Assembly: GCA_002783405.1 (NCBI GenBank)
Contig: PFGG01000060.1
Location: 1-64,000, forward strand
Source: a bacterium (Candidatus Blackallbacteria) CG13_big_fil_rev_8_21_14_2_50_49_14
Lineage (GTDB): Bacteria > Cyanobacteriota > Sericytochromatia > UBA7694
Length of the DNA: 64,000 nucleotides
Reading direction: 5' to 3'
Shown here: positions 28,143 through 37,400 of the stretch, one piece after another
Numbering within the stretch: the stretch's first letter is position 1
Layout: every line of letters starts with the position of its first letter
Notes under the pieces: generated by a model
Databases searched by the model: none
Seen by the model: the letters and a program-made list of their open reading frames with translations, nothing else
Told to the model about the DNA's origin: nothing
Position numbers and translations under genes: made by a program

Positions 28143-28571
28143 TTGAGCTTGGCCGCAGATATCTCTCCAGATGATCTCTTTCAATTGGAGAATCCTTTTC
28201 GAAAAAAACATGTAATGGTCATGGCCCCCAATGAGGCCTCTTTTCGTTTGATTGAAAGAGTTCTTTTACGCATGCCAAGGTTGGAACTTTCTCATGTGCA
28301 AAATCGGATTGAGGCACTGGCGCATATTTTTATGTTTAAACCAGCCTTGGTGATTGTTTTTTGTGAAACCAATCAGGAAACGCAAGCTTTTATCCAATTG
28401 ATTCGAAATAACCCCTCTTTTAAGCGTTTGCCTGTTTTTGCGGTTTATACAGAACCGCTTACGTTTTGGCAAAAACTGAAGCAGGGACTGAATATCGCGG
28501 AGAAATTTGAAACACCCCTTGCAACAGAACGATTGTACGCAACTGTTGAAGGGGTGATCGAATCAAATTAG
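28143..28571 (+). CDS. Degenerate receiver-like protein
   Basis: This 142-residue protein from TTG 28143 has AGAGGAGA just upstream. Its length and alternating strand-helix pattern fit a CheY-like receiver: HVMVMAPNEASFRLIERVLL, then ALVIVFCETNQETQAFIQLI where the phospho-accepting Asp strand should be, then LPVFAVYTE and FETPLATERL. The phosphorylatable Asp is absent (the expected position reads within VFCETN), and the Lys-Pro near the end is replaced by Thr-Pro. If it is a receiver it is an unphosphorylated pseudo-receiver. It follows the sucD terminator closely and may depend on read-through. A promoter is not evident. Confidence 0.7.
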   Translation: MSLAADISPDDLFQLENPFRKKHVMVMAPNEASFRLIERVLLRMPRLELSHVQNRIEALAHIFMFKPALVIVFCETNQETQAFIQLIRNNPSFKRLPVFAVYTEPLTFWQKLKQGLNIAEKFETPLATERLYATVEGVIESN

Positions 28572-28578
28572 CTCAGTG

Positions 28579-29478
28579 TTATTTTCCTAAAAGGAAAGCT
28601 CCTAAACCTGGCAGGCGCTCAATCCGTTTCAGACCTTCGCTTGCATTTTCATTTTCAGGATCAATCAGGAGTATTTGCTGATAGGTTTCTTGGGCTTTTT
28701 CAATTTCACCCTTTTCTTCATAGAGAATGCCACAAAGTTCAAGCACTTGAGGGGTATCGACACCTTTCTCAAGAGCTTGTTCCAAAACCGGTAGGGCTTC
28801 TGCATGTCGGGCTGTTTCTATATAGACGATACCCAGACGAACATAGGGCGTAACCAATTCAGGGGCTTTTTCAATCAGCGCTTTCAGTTCAAATTCTGCA
28901 GCGTCGTAGCGCCCCATGCGTCGAAAGATCTCTGCCAGCAGGATACAGGACTCGAGATGGTTTGGTTCCATGCGCAAAGCATAAAGTGTATTGGCCAAAG
29001 CAGGATAATACTCCTGCATTTCCATATAGACGGAACTAAGTAAAAACAGAGCCTGAAAAGAGCGACTGTTCAGCTTCAAGACGCGCTCGAAAGATTGACG
29101 CGCTTTGTCCAGTTGGTTGGCTTGGCCATAGAGAACTCCCAGATTGAGATGCACATCTGTATTTTTGGGGTCTACTTGAGCTGCTTTGGTATAGTTTTGC
29201 TCGGCCTGGGCCAATTCACCCAACAAAAAATGGGCACTGCCCAAATTTAAATAGGCATGAAACAAGCGATCATCATATTTAATCGCTTGTACCAGATAGG
29301 GAATGGCTTTCTGAGGGCTTTGCCGCATGAGTTCAAGCATGCCCAAATTACAGGCTGCTGCGGCAGATTCAGGATCCATTTCCAAAACTTGTAAAAACCG
29401 TGCTTCAGCAACTTCAAGATTGTTCTCTTTAAGAGCTCCCACGCCTGCTTGAAGCACGGATTCAACTTCAGTAGTCAT
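28579..29478 (-). CDS. TPR repeat protein
   Basis: This 299-residue protein is almost entirely TPR: seven to eight 34-residue units with the usual pattern, for example AEARFLQVLEMDPESAAAAC, HAYLNLGSAHFLLGELAQAE and DVHLNLGVLYGQANQLDKAR. There is no signal peptide, so it is probably a cytoplasmic scaffold or chaperone. It is the last gene behind the 1025-residue and Gln/Ala-rich proteins, eleven bases after the latter, and no strong ribosome-binding site precedes it. This suggests translational coupling and a role with those proteins. Confidence 0.88.
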   Translation of the reverse strand: MTTEVESVLQAGVGALKENNLEVAEARFLQVLEMDPESAAAACNLGMLELMRQSPQKAIPYLVQAIKYDDRLFHAYLNLGSAHFLLGELAQAEQNYTKAAQVDPKNTDVHLNLGVLYGQANQLDKARQSFERVLKLNSRSFQALFLLSSVYMEMQEYYPALANTLYALRMEPNHLESCILLAEIFRRMGRYDAAEFELKALIEKAPELVTPYVRLGIVYIETARHAEALPVLEQALEKGVDTPQVLELCGILYEEKGEIEKAQETYQQILLIDPENENASEGLKRIERLPGLGAFLLGK

Positions 29479-29489
29479 GATCTGTCTAA

Positions 29490-30005
29490 TTAAACAGTCA
29501 GGGTTTTATTGAACGACAAATCCCCAACATGCTCACCCGCTTTCATCGCTGTGGGCTTTTGTTCCAGGGTCATGGAGTTCTGATCTTTTCTTTCCTGAGC
29601 TTTTTTATTCAGTGCATCCATATCTTTGCTCAGGTCTTCCATGATTTTTTTGAAATCTTCAAAGAGTTCACCGACATCAACGCTCTCTGGGGTGGGAGCG
29701 AGATTCAGCATGGCTTCAAGCGCATCGGCTTTTGCCATCAATGCCTTGGTCTTTGAAGAGATTACAGCCGCTTGACGCAGAAGAGCTGTGCGGTTTGGAT
29801 CTTGTGTAGCCGGACTTTGGGTATTGGCGTTGGCAATGACCGCCCCCAGCTGAGCAAATAATTTGCTTGTTGCAGGATCTGCCGCCTGGGCCTGACCACT
29901 CGCCGCATTGGCCTGGTTTTGTTGTGATACATTGGCCTGTTGCTGCAACTGGGCCAACCCCTGGGTTGCTTTGAGCAGATCCGTTACCTTGCTTAAATCA
30001 ATCAT
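29490..30005 (-). CDS. Gln/Ala-rich helical protein of unknown function
   Basis: This 171-residue protein starts at the second of two adjacent ATGs, five bases after AAGGAGG; the first (30008) is too close and the TTG at 30029 lies within the upstream gene. Residues 1-70 are Gln/Ala/Asn-rich helix, and residues 80-145 are charged helix likely to form a coiled coil. It has no signal peptide, membrane segment or recognised family. The ribosome-binding site lies directly beside the stop of the 1025-residue gene, so the two are coupled. It may be a partner or chaperone of that protein. Confidence 0.7.
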   Translation of the reverse strand: MIDLSKVTDLLKATQGLAQLQQQANVSQQNQANAASGQAQAADPATSKLFAQLGAVIANANTQSPATQDPNRTALLRQAAVISSKTKALMAKADALEAMLNLAPTPESVDVGELFEDFKKIMEDLSKDMDALNKKAQERKDQNSMTLEQKPTAMKAGEHVGDLSFNKTLTV

Positions 30006-30015
30006 CATAGCCTCC

Positions 30016-33000
30016 TTAGGATTTACCAACCAGTTTGTCCTGGTTGACGATAATCATTTGTGTTTTTTGATCATAATAGATAGAAACATTGCCTTGCAGG
30101 CTGGAGCCTGAAGGAAGGTTTGCTGAGCCTTGAATGGCAATTTTGTTCAGATTGCTCATCATGCCCATCCGGAAAATATCACGGTATTTTTGTTGGTTGA
30201 TGAAATTCAGGATCTGTTCAACAAAAGAATTGGCGACTTTAAACGCCGATCCTGTTGTCTCTGGAGCACTTGCCAATTCGCTCAAACGCGTATAGAGCTT
30301 GAAATTGGTATCGGTGACGGGCAGCGCGTTCATTTTTGTTTTGATCGTCGCTGCTGAATCACCCAGAGCAACCCCGCCAATTCCGAGAAAATCATCGATG
30401 GGATCGACGGTGAAATTGGGGCTGACGGTATGGGGCACCGCCCGGGTTTGCCAACGGCTTTGAACCTTGAGTAGGCCTTGGCGGTCAAAATCAGGATTAT
30501 AATTGGCTTCGCCAACGGTATTGTAGCCTGAAATGACTTTATTGTTCAGAACCTTATTCACGGCTGCGGTATTGCCTGGCCCAGCCACCACGGAGATACT
30601 TTCATTGAAATTGTCGACCCCCGGCGTCACGTTATAGGTGGCATCACGGGTTTGAATTACAATGGTGTTCAAGCCTTCACGCAGATAGTCCTTAATATTG
30701 ACACGCAATCCCAGATCGTAATTTCCACTGAAGTTTTGAGTAATCCCCGTGACTGAAATCTGGGGGTTGGGTTGGCCTGGAATGGCTGTTCCTGGAGGCT
30801 GTTCTGAAGGGGGCTTTAGCAATTCCCCATTGACGAAGATTTTTGCGTCTTCCAGATTGATGCCAAAATCCCGACGGGTGGGCACTTGGCTGGTGTCATC
30901 CGTTTGTTTGATATAGTTTGCTGCAATATTCGAGTCATTGTGAATGCCCGTTAGATTGATATCCAGAATATAGTCCTGTTTTGTATAGGTGGGTTGATAG
31001 TAACCGGTTACATCCTGCACTAAACCACTGGGTAAGAGAAAGTCTTCCTTTTTTAAATCAAAGGTATTTCTGGCTTCTACCACCATATCCTTGGATGTGG
31101 GTTTGCCATAGCCTCCGCTTGAACCACTGTAAATCGTGTCTGCCAACCAGGGCATCCAGATCTTACCTGTGGCCAAATCCGTGGCCAAAGCGGCTGTTGT
31201 AGAAGGTACTAGCATTTCAGCCTGGTGCCAGTCTGTTGGTACCGTATCGGCAGCGTTGATTTCCATTTTGGTGGGTTTGGTATAGGTGACAATATTGCGG
31301 GACATATTATAGGAACGCAGAATGCCTTCATAGGCACCAATCTGGAAGTTGCCCAGAATGGGAGAGGCTTGTTTCTGCTCATTGCCAGCTAGATTTTGAC
31401 CATTCACGCTTTCAATTTTATGCAGGCCTTGAATGAATTCGCCATTAAAAGTGCGCGAAACATTGCCTGCACCACGGCTCAGATCATTGCCGCTGCTGGT
31501 GGGATCTTTCAGGCGTTGATAATCTTTACTGGCATCGACGCTGAAAGAGCGATCCAGCCCACCGGCCACAAAAAGTTGACCTGTATTATCGGTATTGTTC
31601 GGAGAAGAGGTGGCGTCGGTACGGGTGGCATCATTAAAGGCCACTGAGCGGGTTTCTACTTCGTAATGATTGAAAAAGAGAGAGCTGTTGATACGTCCAC
31701 GTGAGGTCGCTTCATTGTCACCATTATACACATCATCATTCAGTCCATTCCATTCAACTGTGTTTTTGAAGGTGCTGCCGGCCTGAATATTAGAGTTGGC
31801 GTAGAGCACGCCATTGGTTCCGGCTGTTTCAACCAGTTTGCCTCCTGCTAAAGCAACTGCGGCAATACTGCTGTTGCTGTTAATCATGACGCCATTATTA
31901 TAGGTATAGGTGCCACTCTGAAACAGAACGCCATCCACAATTTGGGCTTGAGCGCCCGCGTTGCTGGTTGAGAAATTGGCGGGATCGTACCAGACGTCAG
32001 CTCCGTATTCGTTGCTGCCCTGAAGCCAGGCATTTTCACGGTTGATAACAGTGGCATAACGTGAGCTGGTACCAGAAATTTCGTGCTGATATCCTTCTGT
32101 CGGCTCAAAACTCGCCCATTTTACACGCTGAGGCTCTTGTAAAAAGGCGGGAGGGTCACCGGCGATGCCGACATTGTCGCGGGAATCAACCAGATTGCCT
32201 GAAGCCAGATAGGCATCATTCCCTGCTTCATCGCTGTTGACGGTATAACCGACCGCATAAGAGTATTGAAGTTCACGGGGTGCAAAATTATAGAGATAGT
32301 TAATTGCAGACCAAAAACCACCGGTTTTGTATTGGGTTTGGTGTTCTTCCAATTTTTGGTTGAAATAGGTGGGCGCTGGAGGAGGGCCTGTGACAGCGGT
32401 GGTGATACTGGCCAAGGCACTCATCAGAATATTGACGGGTTCAGGCACAGGTGGATCATCTTCTGCACGCATGGTGATATTGATATCTCCGGAAACATTG
32501 CCGGCACCTGTGGTGTATTCCAATAGGGAGCGGAACTGTACTGGGGTAGTGCCTCCCCCCAAAGAACGGCCCCAACCGGCGACCTGATCTTCAGGCAGTG
32601 CCCCTCCGGTAATCATGCTATCGCTGAGTTTTCCCGGAGTTCGCCAAACATCATTGCTGGCAGAGGTTTCAAAGGTTGCATCACTGTCAGCCGCGACACC
32701 GATATCTTCAAAACCATTCGCACCCCGTACCCCGCCGATTAATTTGGCATTCGCAGAAGCATCAAAACCATCGAGGCGTACGTCTGCGCGAGTGTCTACG
32801 GCAGCATCCTGACCTACTTGTTGGGCCATTGAAGTATTGAGAATATTGGTATAGGCATCGCGCATTTTTTCGGTCAAAAAATTCAATCTGTTCTGCATCA
32901 GGGCTTTGTATTTGGTCAGAAAAGCATTTTCGAATTGGTAATCAAGAGATGAGCGCATCACAAAAGCAGCTTCCAAGGTGCTGGGGGTAAAGGTGCCCCC

Positions 33001-33093
33001 TGCGACAGGTTTGGTTGCCAGGCGCAGTTGCGGAATTTTATTTCCGGTCAGCGTGACCATCTGACTGCCAATATTGAATGCAGAAAAAGTCAT
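30016..33093 (-). CDS. Large protein, member D of a four-paralogue family with conserved ends
   Basis: This 1025-residue protein of unknown function starts at ATG 33093 with AAGGAG eight bases upstream. The N-terminal motif FLTKYKALMQNRLNFLTEKM (residues 58-77) and the C-terminal QGSANLPSGSSLQGNV match the ends of the proteins at 34451, 39175 and 40395. The centre is Asn/Thr/Ser/Gly-rich beta sequence. Residues about 700-820 look like a galactose-binding-type beta-sandwich, with AKIFVNGELL, then VNIKDYLREGLNTIVIQT. It has no signal peptide or cell-wall anchor. The content suggests an extracellular structural or adhesive protein exported by an unknown route. It is separated from its relatives by trpS and two terminators. 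Confidence 0.75.
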   Translation of the reverse strand: MTFSAFNIGSQMVTLTGNKIPQLRLATKPVAGGTFTPSTLEAAFVMRSSLDYQFENAFLTKYKALMQNRLNFLTEKMRDAYTNILNTSMAQQVGQDAAVDTRADVRLDGFDASANAKLIGGVRGANGFEDIGVAADSDATFETSASNDVWRTPGKLSDSMITGGALPEDQVAGWGRSLGGGTTPVQFRSLLEYTTGAGNVSGDINITMRAEDDPPVPEPVNILMSALASITTAVTGPPPAPTYFNQKLEEHQTQYKTGGFWSAINYLYNFAPRELQYSYAVGYTVNSDEAGNDAYLASGNLVDSRDNVGIAGDPPAFLQEPQRVKWASFEPTEGYQHEISGTSSRYATVINRENAWLQGSNEYGADVWYDPANFSTSNAGAQAQIVDGVLFQSGTYTYNNGVMINSNSSIAAVALAGGKLVETAGTNGVLYANSNIQAGSTFKNTVEWNGLNDDVYNGDNEATSRGRINSSLFFNHYEVETRSVAFNDATRTDATSSPNNTDNTGQLFVAGGLDRSFSVDASKDYQRLKDPTSSGNDLSRGAGNVSRTFNGEFIQGLHKIESVNGQNLAGNEQKQASPILGNFQIGAYEGILRSYNMSRNIVTYTKPTKMEINAADTVPTDWHQAEMLVPSTTAALATDLATGKIWMPWLADTIYSGSSGGYGKPTSKDMVVEARNTFDLKKEDFLLPSGLVQDVTGYYQPTYTKQDYILDINLTGIHNDSNIAANYIKQTDDTSQVPTRRDFGINLEDAKIFVNGELLKPPSEQPPGTAIPGQPNPQISVTGITQNFSGNYDLGLRVNIKDYLREGLNTIVIQTRDATYNVTPGVDNFNESISVVAGPGNTAAVNKVLNNKVISGYNTVGEANYNPDFDRQGLLKVQSRWQTRAVPHTVSPNFTVDPIDDFLGIGGVALGDSAATIKTKMNALPVTDTNFKLYTRLSELASAPETTGSAFKVANSFVEQILNFINQQKYRDIFRMGMMSNLNKIAIQGSANLPSGSSLQGNVSIYYDQKTQMIIVNQDKLVGKS

Positions 33094-33241
33094 TTGAAAA
33101 TCTCCTTGATGCCGTAGATACTGCGAGAACAGATTTATACTCGTTCTTTATCAGACAATTCAGCTGTCTTCTGGTGTCAGGCAAAGAATATTTAATAAAC
33201 TTAAAATATTTGCTTAAAATAAAAATCTCGTATCCAAGTTG

Positions 33242-33285
33242 AAAAAGAGCTTCAGGTATTGGCTTTTAAGGCCTGAAGCTCTTTT
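33242..33285 (-). terminator. Rho-independent terminator after trpS
   Basis: On the minus strand, AAAAGAGCTTCAGG pairs with CCTGAAGCTCTTTT (14 base pairs) across about 15 bases and ends in a T run. It lies 18 bases after the trpS stop and separates it from the 1025-residue gene, whose promoter must lie between 33094 and 33240. Confidence 0.85.
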
Positions 33286-33303
33286 CCTGGTGGCTCGATA
33301 AAT

Positions 33304-34350
33304 TTAAAGTGAAAGGGGGTAATTCAGTTTCATGGCCGAGCGAACGCCGTCCATAACTTCAGCTGCTCTGGCCCGACCCCGGCGGGTTCCCTCAGCGATA
33401 ACATCCCAAACATAGGTATCGTCTTTCTCAAATTCTTGACGCCGAGTACGAATGGGATCGAGCAGTTCATTCAATGCATTGATTAATGCGCGTTTGACGA
33501 CCACGTCTCCGAGCAAGGGTTTGCCTTTTTCATCTGCGCCGCCCTTGCGGTAGCGCTCTTTCAGGTCTTCAACAAAGGCTGGATCAGGGTGAAAGGCATC
33601 AAGATAGGTAAAGACAGGATTGCCTTCGACATTGCCAGGTTCGGTGCCTCGAATCCGTTGCGGATCCGTAAACATTGACATGATTTTTTTCTGCAGCGTG
33701 GCGGGATCATCGCTGAGATAGATCGCATTGCCCAAACTTTTGCTCATTTTGGTTTGCCCATCGGTGCCAGGCAAGCGTGAAACTTGAGAATACATACCTT
33801 CAGGCATGATCAAGGTTTCACCGTAATATTGATTAAAACGAGCGACGATATCGCGGGTCAGTTCAATCATGGGCTTCTGATCTTCGCCGACGGGTACCAG
33901 ATGTGCCCCAAAAGCGGTAATATCTGCACACTGTGAAACAGGATAACAAACAAAACCCATCGGCACTTCGTGGCCAAATTTTTGTTTGATTTCTGTTTTA
34001 ACCGTGGGGTTGCGCTCCACGCGGGCCAAGGTGACTAAATTGAGGTAATAGATGGTGAGTTCGGCTATTTCCGGAACCAAAGACTGCACCACAAAGGCTG
34101 CTTGTTTGGGGTCTAAGCCGACAGCCAAATAATCGAGAACAACTTCACGTATATGTTTTTGCAGGATTTCAGGATGTTCATAATTATCGGTCAGGGCCTG
34201 TACATCGGCGATCAGGATATAGGTTTCATAGTCAGACTGTAATTTGATGCGGTTGACCAGGCTGCCAGCATAATGGCCTAAATGCAGGCGGCCGGTAGGG
34301 CGGTCTCCCGTCAGAATGCGTTTTTTTGGGGGGGGTTCATGCGTTTTCAT
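33304..34350 (-). CDS. trpS: Tryptophanyl-tRNA synthetase
   Basis: A class I aminoacyl-tRNA synthetase charging tRNA-Trp in the cytoplasm. The 348-residue protein has the HIGH-type motif in [13 protein letters not shown] (near residue 20), [29 protein letters not shown], and the KMSKS loop in [16 protein letters not shown] near 200. Length fits the family. ATG 34350 lies only seven bases after a TACAAT sequence and has no clear Shine-Dalgarno site. It is flanked by terminators on both sides, so it is a single-gene unit set inside the block of unknown proteins. Confidence 0.95.
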   Translation of the reverse strand: MKTHEPPPKKRILTGDRPTGRLHLGHYAGSLVNRIKLQSDYETYILIADVQALTDNYEHPEILQKHIREVVLDYLAVGLDPKQAAFVVQSLVPEIAELTIYYLNLVTLARVERNPTVKTEIKQKFGHEVPMGFVCYPVSQCADITAFGAHLVPVGEDQKPMIELTRDIVARFNQYYGETLIMPEGMYSQVSRLPGTDGQTKMSKSLGNAIYLSDDPATLQKKIMSMFTDPQRIRGTEPGNVEGNPVFTYLDAFHPDPAFVEDLKERYRKGGADEKGKPLLGDVVVKRALINALNELLDPIRTRRQEFEKDDTYVWDVIAEGTRRGRARAAEVMDGVRSAMKLNYPLSL

Positions 34351-34357
34351 AGAGCCT

Positions 34358-34363
34358 ATTGTA
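34358..34363 (-). promoter_or_regulatory. Possible -10 element of trpS (leaderless transcript)
   Basis: TACAAT on the minus strand ends seven bases before the trpS ATG, so transcription would begin at or next to the start codon. No good -35 is seen. Confidence 0.35.
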
Positions 34364-34412
34364 ACCCAAAAATGGAGTGGGTGCGAAGGTACAGCCCCAA
34401 GAGAGTATCTAT

Positions 34413-34445
34413 TAAAAAAGGCTCTGGTTTAATCACCAGAGCCTT
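34413..34445 (-). terminator. Rho-independent terminator after the 1563-residue gene
   Basis: On the minus strand AGGCTCTGGT pairs with ACCAGAGCCT across a six-base loop and is followed by a run of six T. It lies a few bases after the stop at 34451. Confidence 0.85.
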
Positions 34446-34450
34446 ACGTT

Positions 34451-37400
34451 TTATTTTGTTTTGGGTGGGCGTTTAAAGGCAAAGAAACTGTTCAGGAATA
34501 TATCCACCTTGCCACGGCTGGAATTCTTGAAATAGGTTTTTCTTCCCAGATACCCAGGATCTACCACCAGTGAGCCTGTACCCCCCACTTGGTTGTTTCG
34601 CTGGTTTTCATAGCTGATGCCGGTGCCTAAATTTGCAACTGCGCCAGGGTCGAGTGTCTCGGGCTCATAACCATGGTACTTAATGCGGATAGATGAAGTT
34701 ACGCCGCCGCCTGTAGGTGCATTGGCCGAAGCGGTAATATAAATATCATCCAGTAAGTCGAGGTTAAAGACATCGCGGTAATCGCGCACCAGTTTGGCAT
34801 TTTTGCCATCTTCACTGACGCGCATATATTTGGTCAAGACTTCGTTGAGCGGGTTGTCCTGCCCCAGGATGTCATAGCCCATACGACCCTGATAATCGAT
34901 GTTTTTATCCACTGTGGCCATTTTGATATTGCCCCCCAGGGTGGGTGTCAGGGCCTGTTTGCCGGAGAGTGAAATATTCGAACCACTGGAAGAAAATTTG
35001 AAGTTCATATCGTAGAGCTTGGTGCGGTCAAAATAACCTTTGCCACCGTGCATATAGACGGTCGCGGTACCATCGGTATCACTGTCAACTCCGGTCATGG
35101 TACGAATCTCAAGATTGGCAGCATTGGCTGCTTGCGTATCCTGAATATAGGAGCCGAAATACTTATCTGCGAAATAACCGTAGCGGAATTCCTGTAGATT
35201 CAAAGGTTTGGCTCCATCGTAGGCTCGTCCGACAATGCGGTTATTGGAGCCAACATAGCGATCGATCAAGGTATCGACTGTTACGGTATTGGCTGTGGCG
35301 TTGCCCAAGCCACCTGCAATCTCCCCGTTGAGATCGGTTCCCCAAGACACCTGGTTCCGCCGCACATAAACCTCGTTGATATCCCCCAAGCCGGTGTCTT
35401 GCCAAAAACCATCGTGGATATTCCAGTTCTCGTCATAGCGGTTGGGGTCTCGCAAGAGTGGATTTACCAATGCCCCAGAACCTGGGGAATCCATATAACC
35501 ATCGCCATTTAAATCGGCATCTCCTCCATGGGCTTGAGCCCAGCCCTGGCGGCCCGCACGGACATCGACCCCTGTTAAGTAGGGTTTGTAACGGCGGGTA
35601 TTGGCCGTACCCTCCAAAACCGTATTGGGGACTTCAAATGAGCCTACCAAATTGTCCAAAACGCTGCCAATTACGCCCTTATTGGCGGTGGTTTGGTAAT
35701 CATTTTGGAAAATCTTGCGTTCATCTTCAATAAAATCATAGCCTTCTGATTGGAGGTGGCTGCTCATGATTTTTGAAGAGGTGACAAAGCCATCCTGGTT
35801 CTGATCGTGCAGCAAAATATCCCACATCAGGGCTTCGTTGACGCTTTGTTGCAGATTTTGCAGCATCATATTGATAATGGTCAAGGTGACAGTCGAAACA
35901 ATATCTGTTGTCTCAAGATTACCTGCTGCGCCGAAAACTGCCATGTTCAGGAAAGACATGATTTCTTTGCCTGAAACCAGCAGCATACGCATCATGTCCA
36001 TATTGGCCATTTCCTCATTCTGGCTGCTGGCTGTCCAGTAAGAATAGTCCATTTTATTGAGGTTGAACTGAGAAAGGAAGGCCGCTGTGGTAAAGAAACC
36101 GCCGGTTTCCAATTCACGGGCTTCGCCTGCTTGGTAACTGTGTTTCTTTTCAAGTAGACGCTCTTTTACCTGCGCATTGTTGATTTCGCCCTGAACACCC
36201 AAAACACTGGATACAACCGATTGAGCTGCGCTGCCGAAGTCAATCGGGCCAATACTGGGCATTCCATCCAGGGTGGCGAAAGCGCCTTTTTCAATAAAGT
36301 GGTATTCCCCACGCATGCCGTAGGAATCCATTGCGGTTCCGCCGCTGGTGGCATAGGAATAAACCGATACGCTGTCGAGAATTTCGTGTTTGAGTGACTC
36401 AAGAAACTGGTGCATATAGTCGGTCATGACGTCCCAGGACATCCCGCCATAGATCGTCATGGGGATATTCAACCAGTAAAGCCCGACAAAGGGAATCGGG
36501 ATGGGAATCGGAATATTGAAGTCCATATTGGTGCCAAAGAGGCCAACATTGGGGAAAACGCTGACATCATCCATTGAGGCGCCACCTACAGCCCCCAAGA
36601 TACCCAAGGTACCTTTCACGAGACTGAAGAGCGGGCCAGGATCGGTCATGAGATACTCAATATCTCCAATACGTCCAATTGCTGAGGTATGTCCCCAGAA
36701 AAGACCCAGAGTGCCCATACCAAAGCCTACTGCAATATTGTAATTGCTGTCTGAACCGTCAATATCAGGGAAACCGGAAGAGTCAGAGCCCCCTCCGACT
36801 CTTAGAAAGGAACCTCCCAATGCCATATTGATAGCATCATCAATCTTACCCCAGTTGGCGACACCGGCTGCAGTCTGCAATGCATAATCTTCAATCGGGG
36901 GAGACATGGTGAGCAAAGGAGAGCCTGCTGGATTGTCTGTTGAGCCTCCATACCAACCCGGAAGGGTCATCATATGCGCGGAAATAGTGTCAGCTGCATA
37001 TTTTACGGCACCCGCACCCACCCCATCAAAACCGGGTACATAGTCCCATTGGCGACCGACAAAAAGATTGCTGATCTTATCAATGGTCGTGGCCTGAGAG
37101 GGAATTTCAAACATGGTGTCATTCAAATTATCAACCCCAGTGTTGACACCTATATCGGGTTGAGCATCGTTGGCATTTTCTGCTGCCCCGACAGGAATGG
37201 GGGTATAGAGATTATTGGTTCCGCCAACCGAACCCTGTTGTCCCGTTCCGCCAGCAGGAGGAGAGGGAGGATAGCTGGTTGAGGTCGCGCCTGAAAGACC
37301 GGCCGCGCCTGAGTTGGCAGTGGGGCCACTGAAGGGGTCTGTAGCTGCAAAGGCCAAGCGTTGGTAGATAAGGCCGTAGATTGAACCGCTGTCACCTGTG

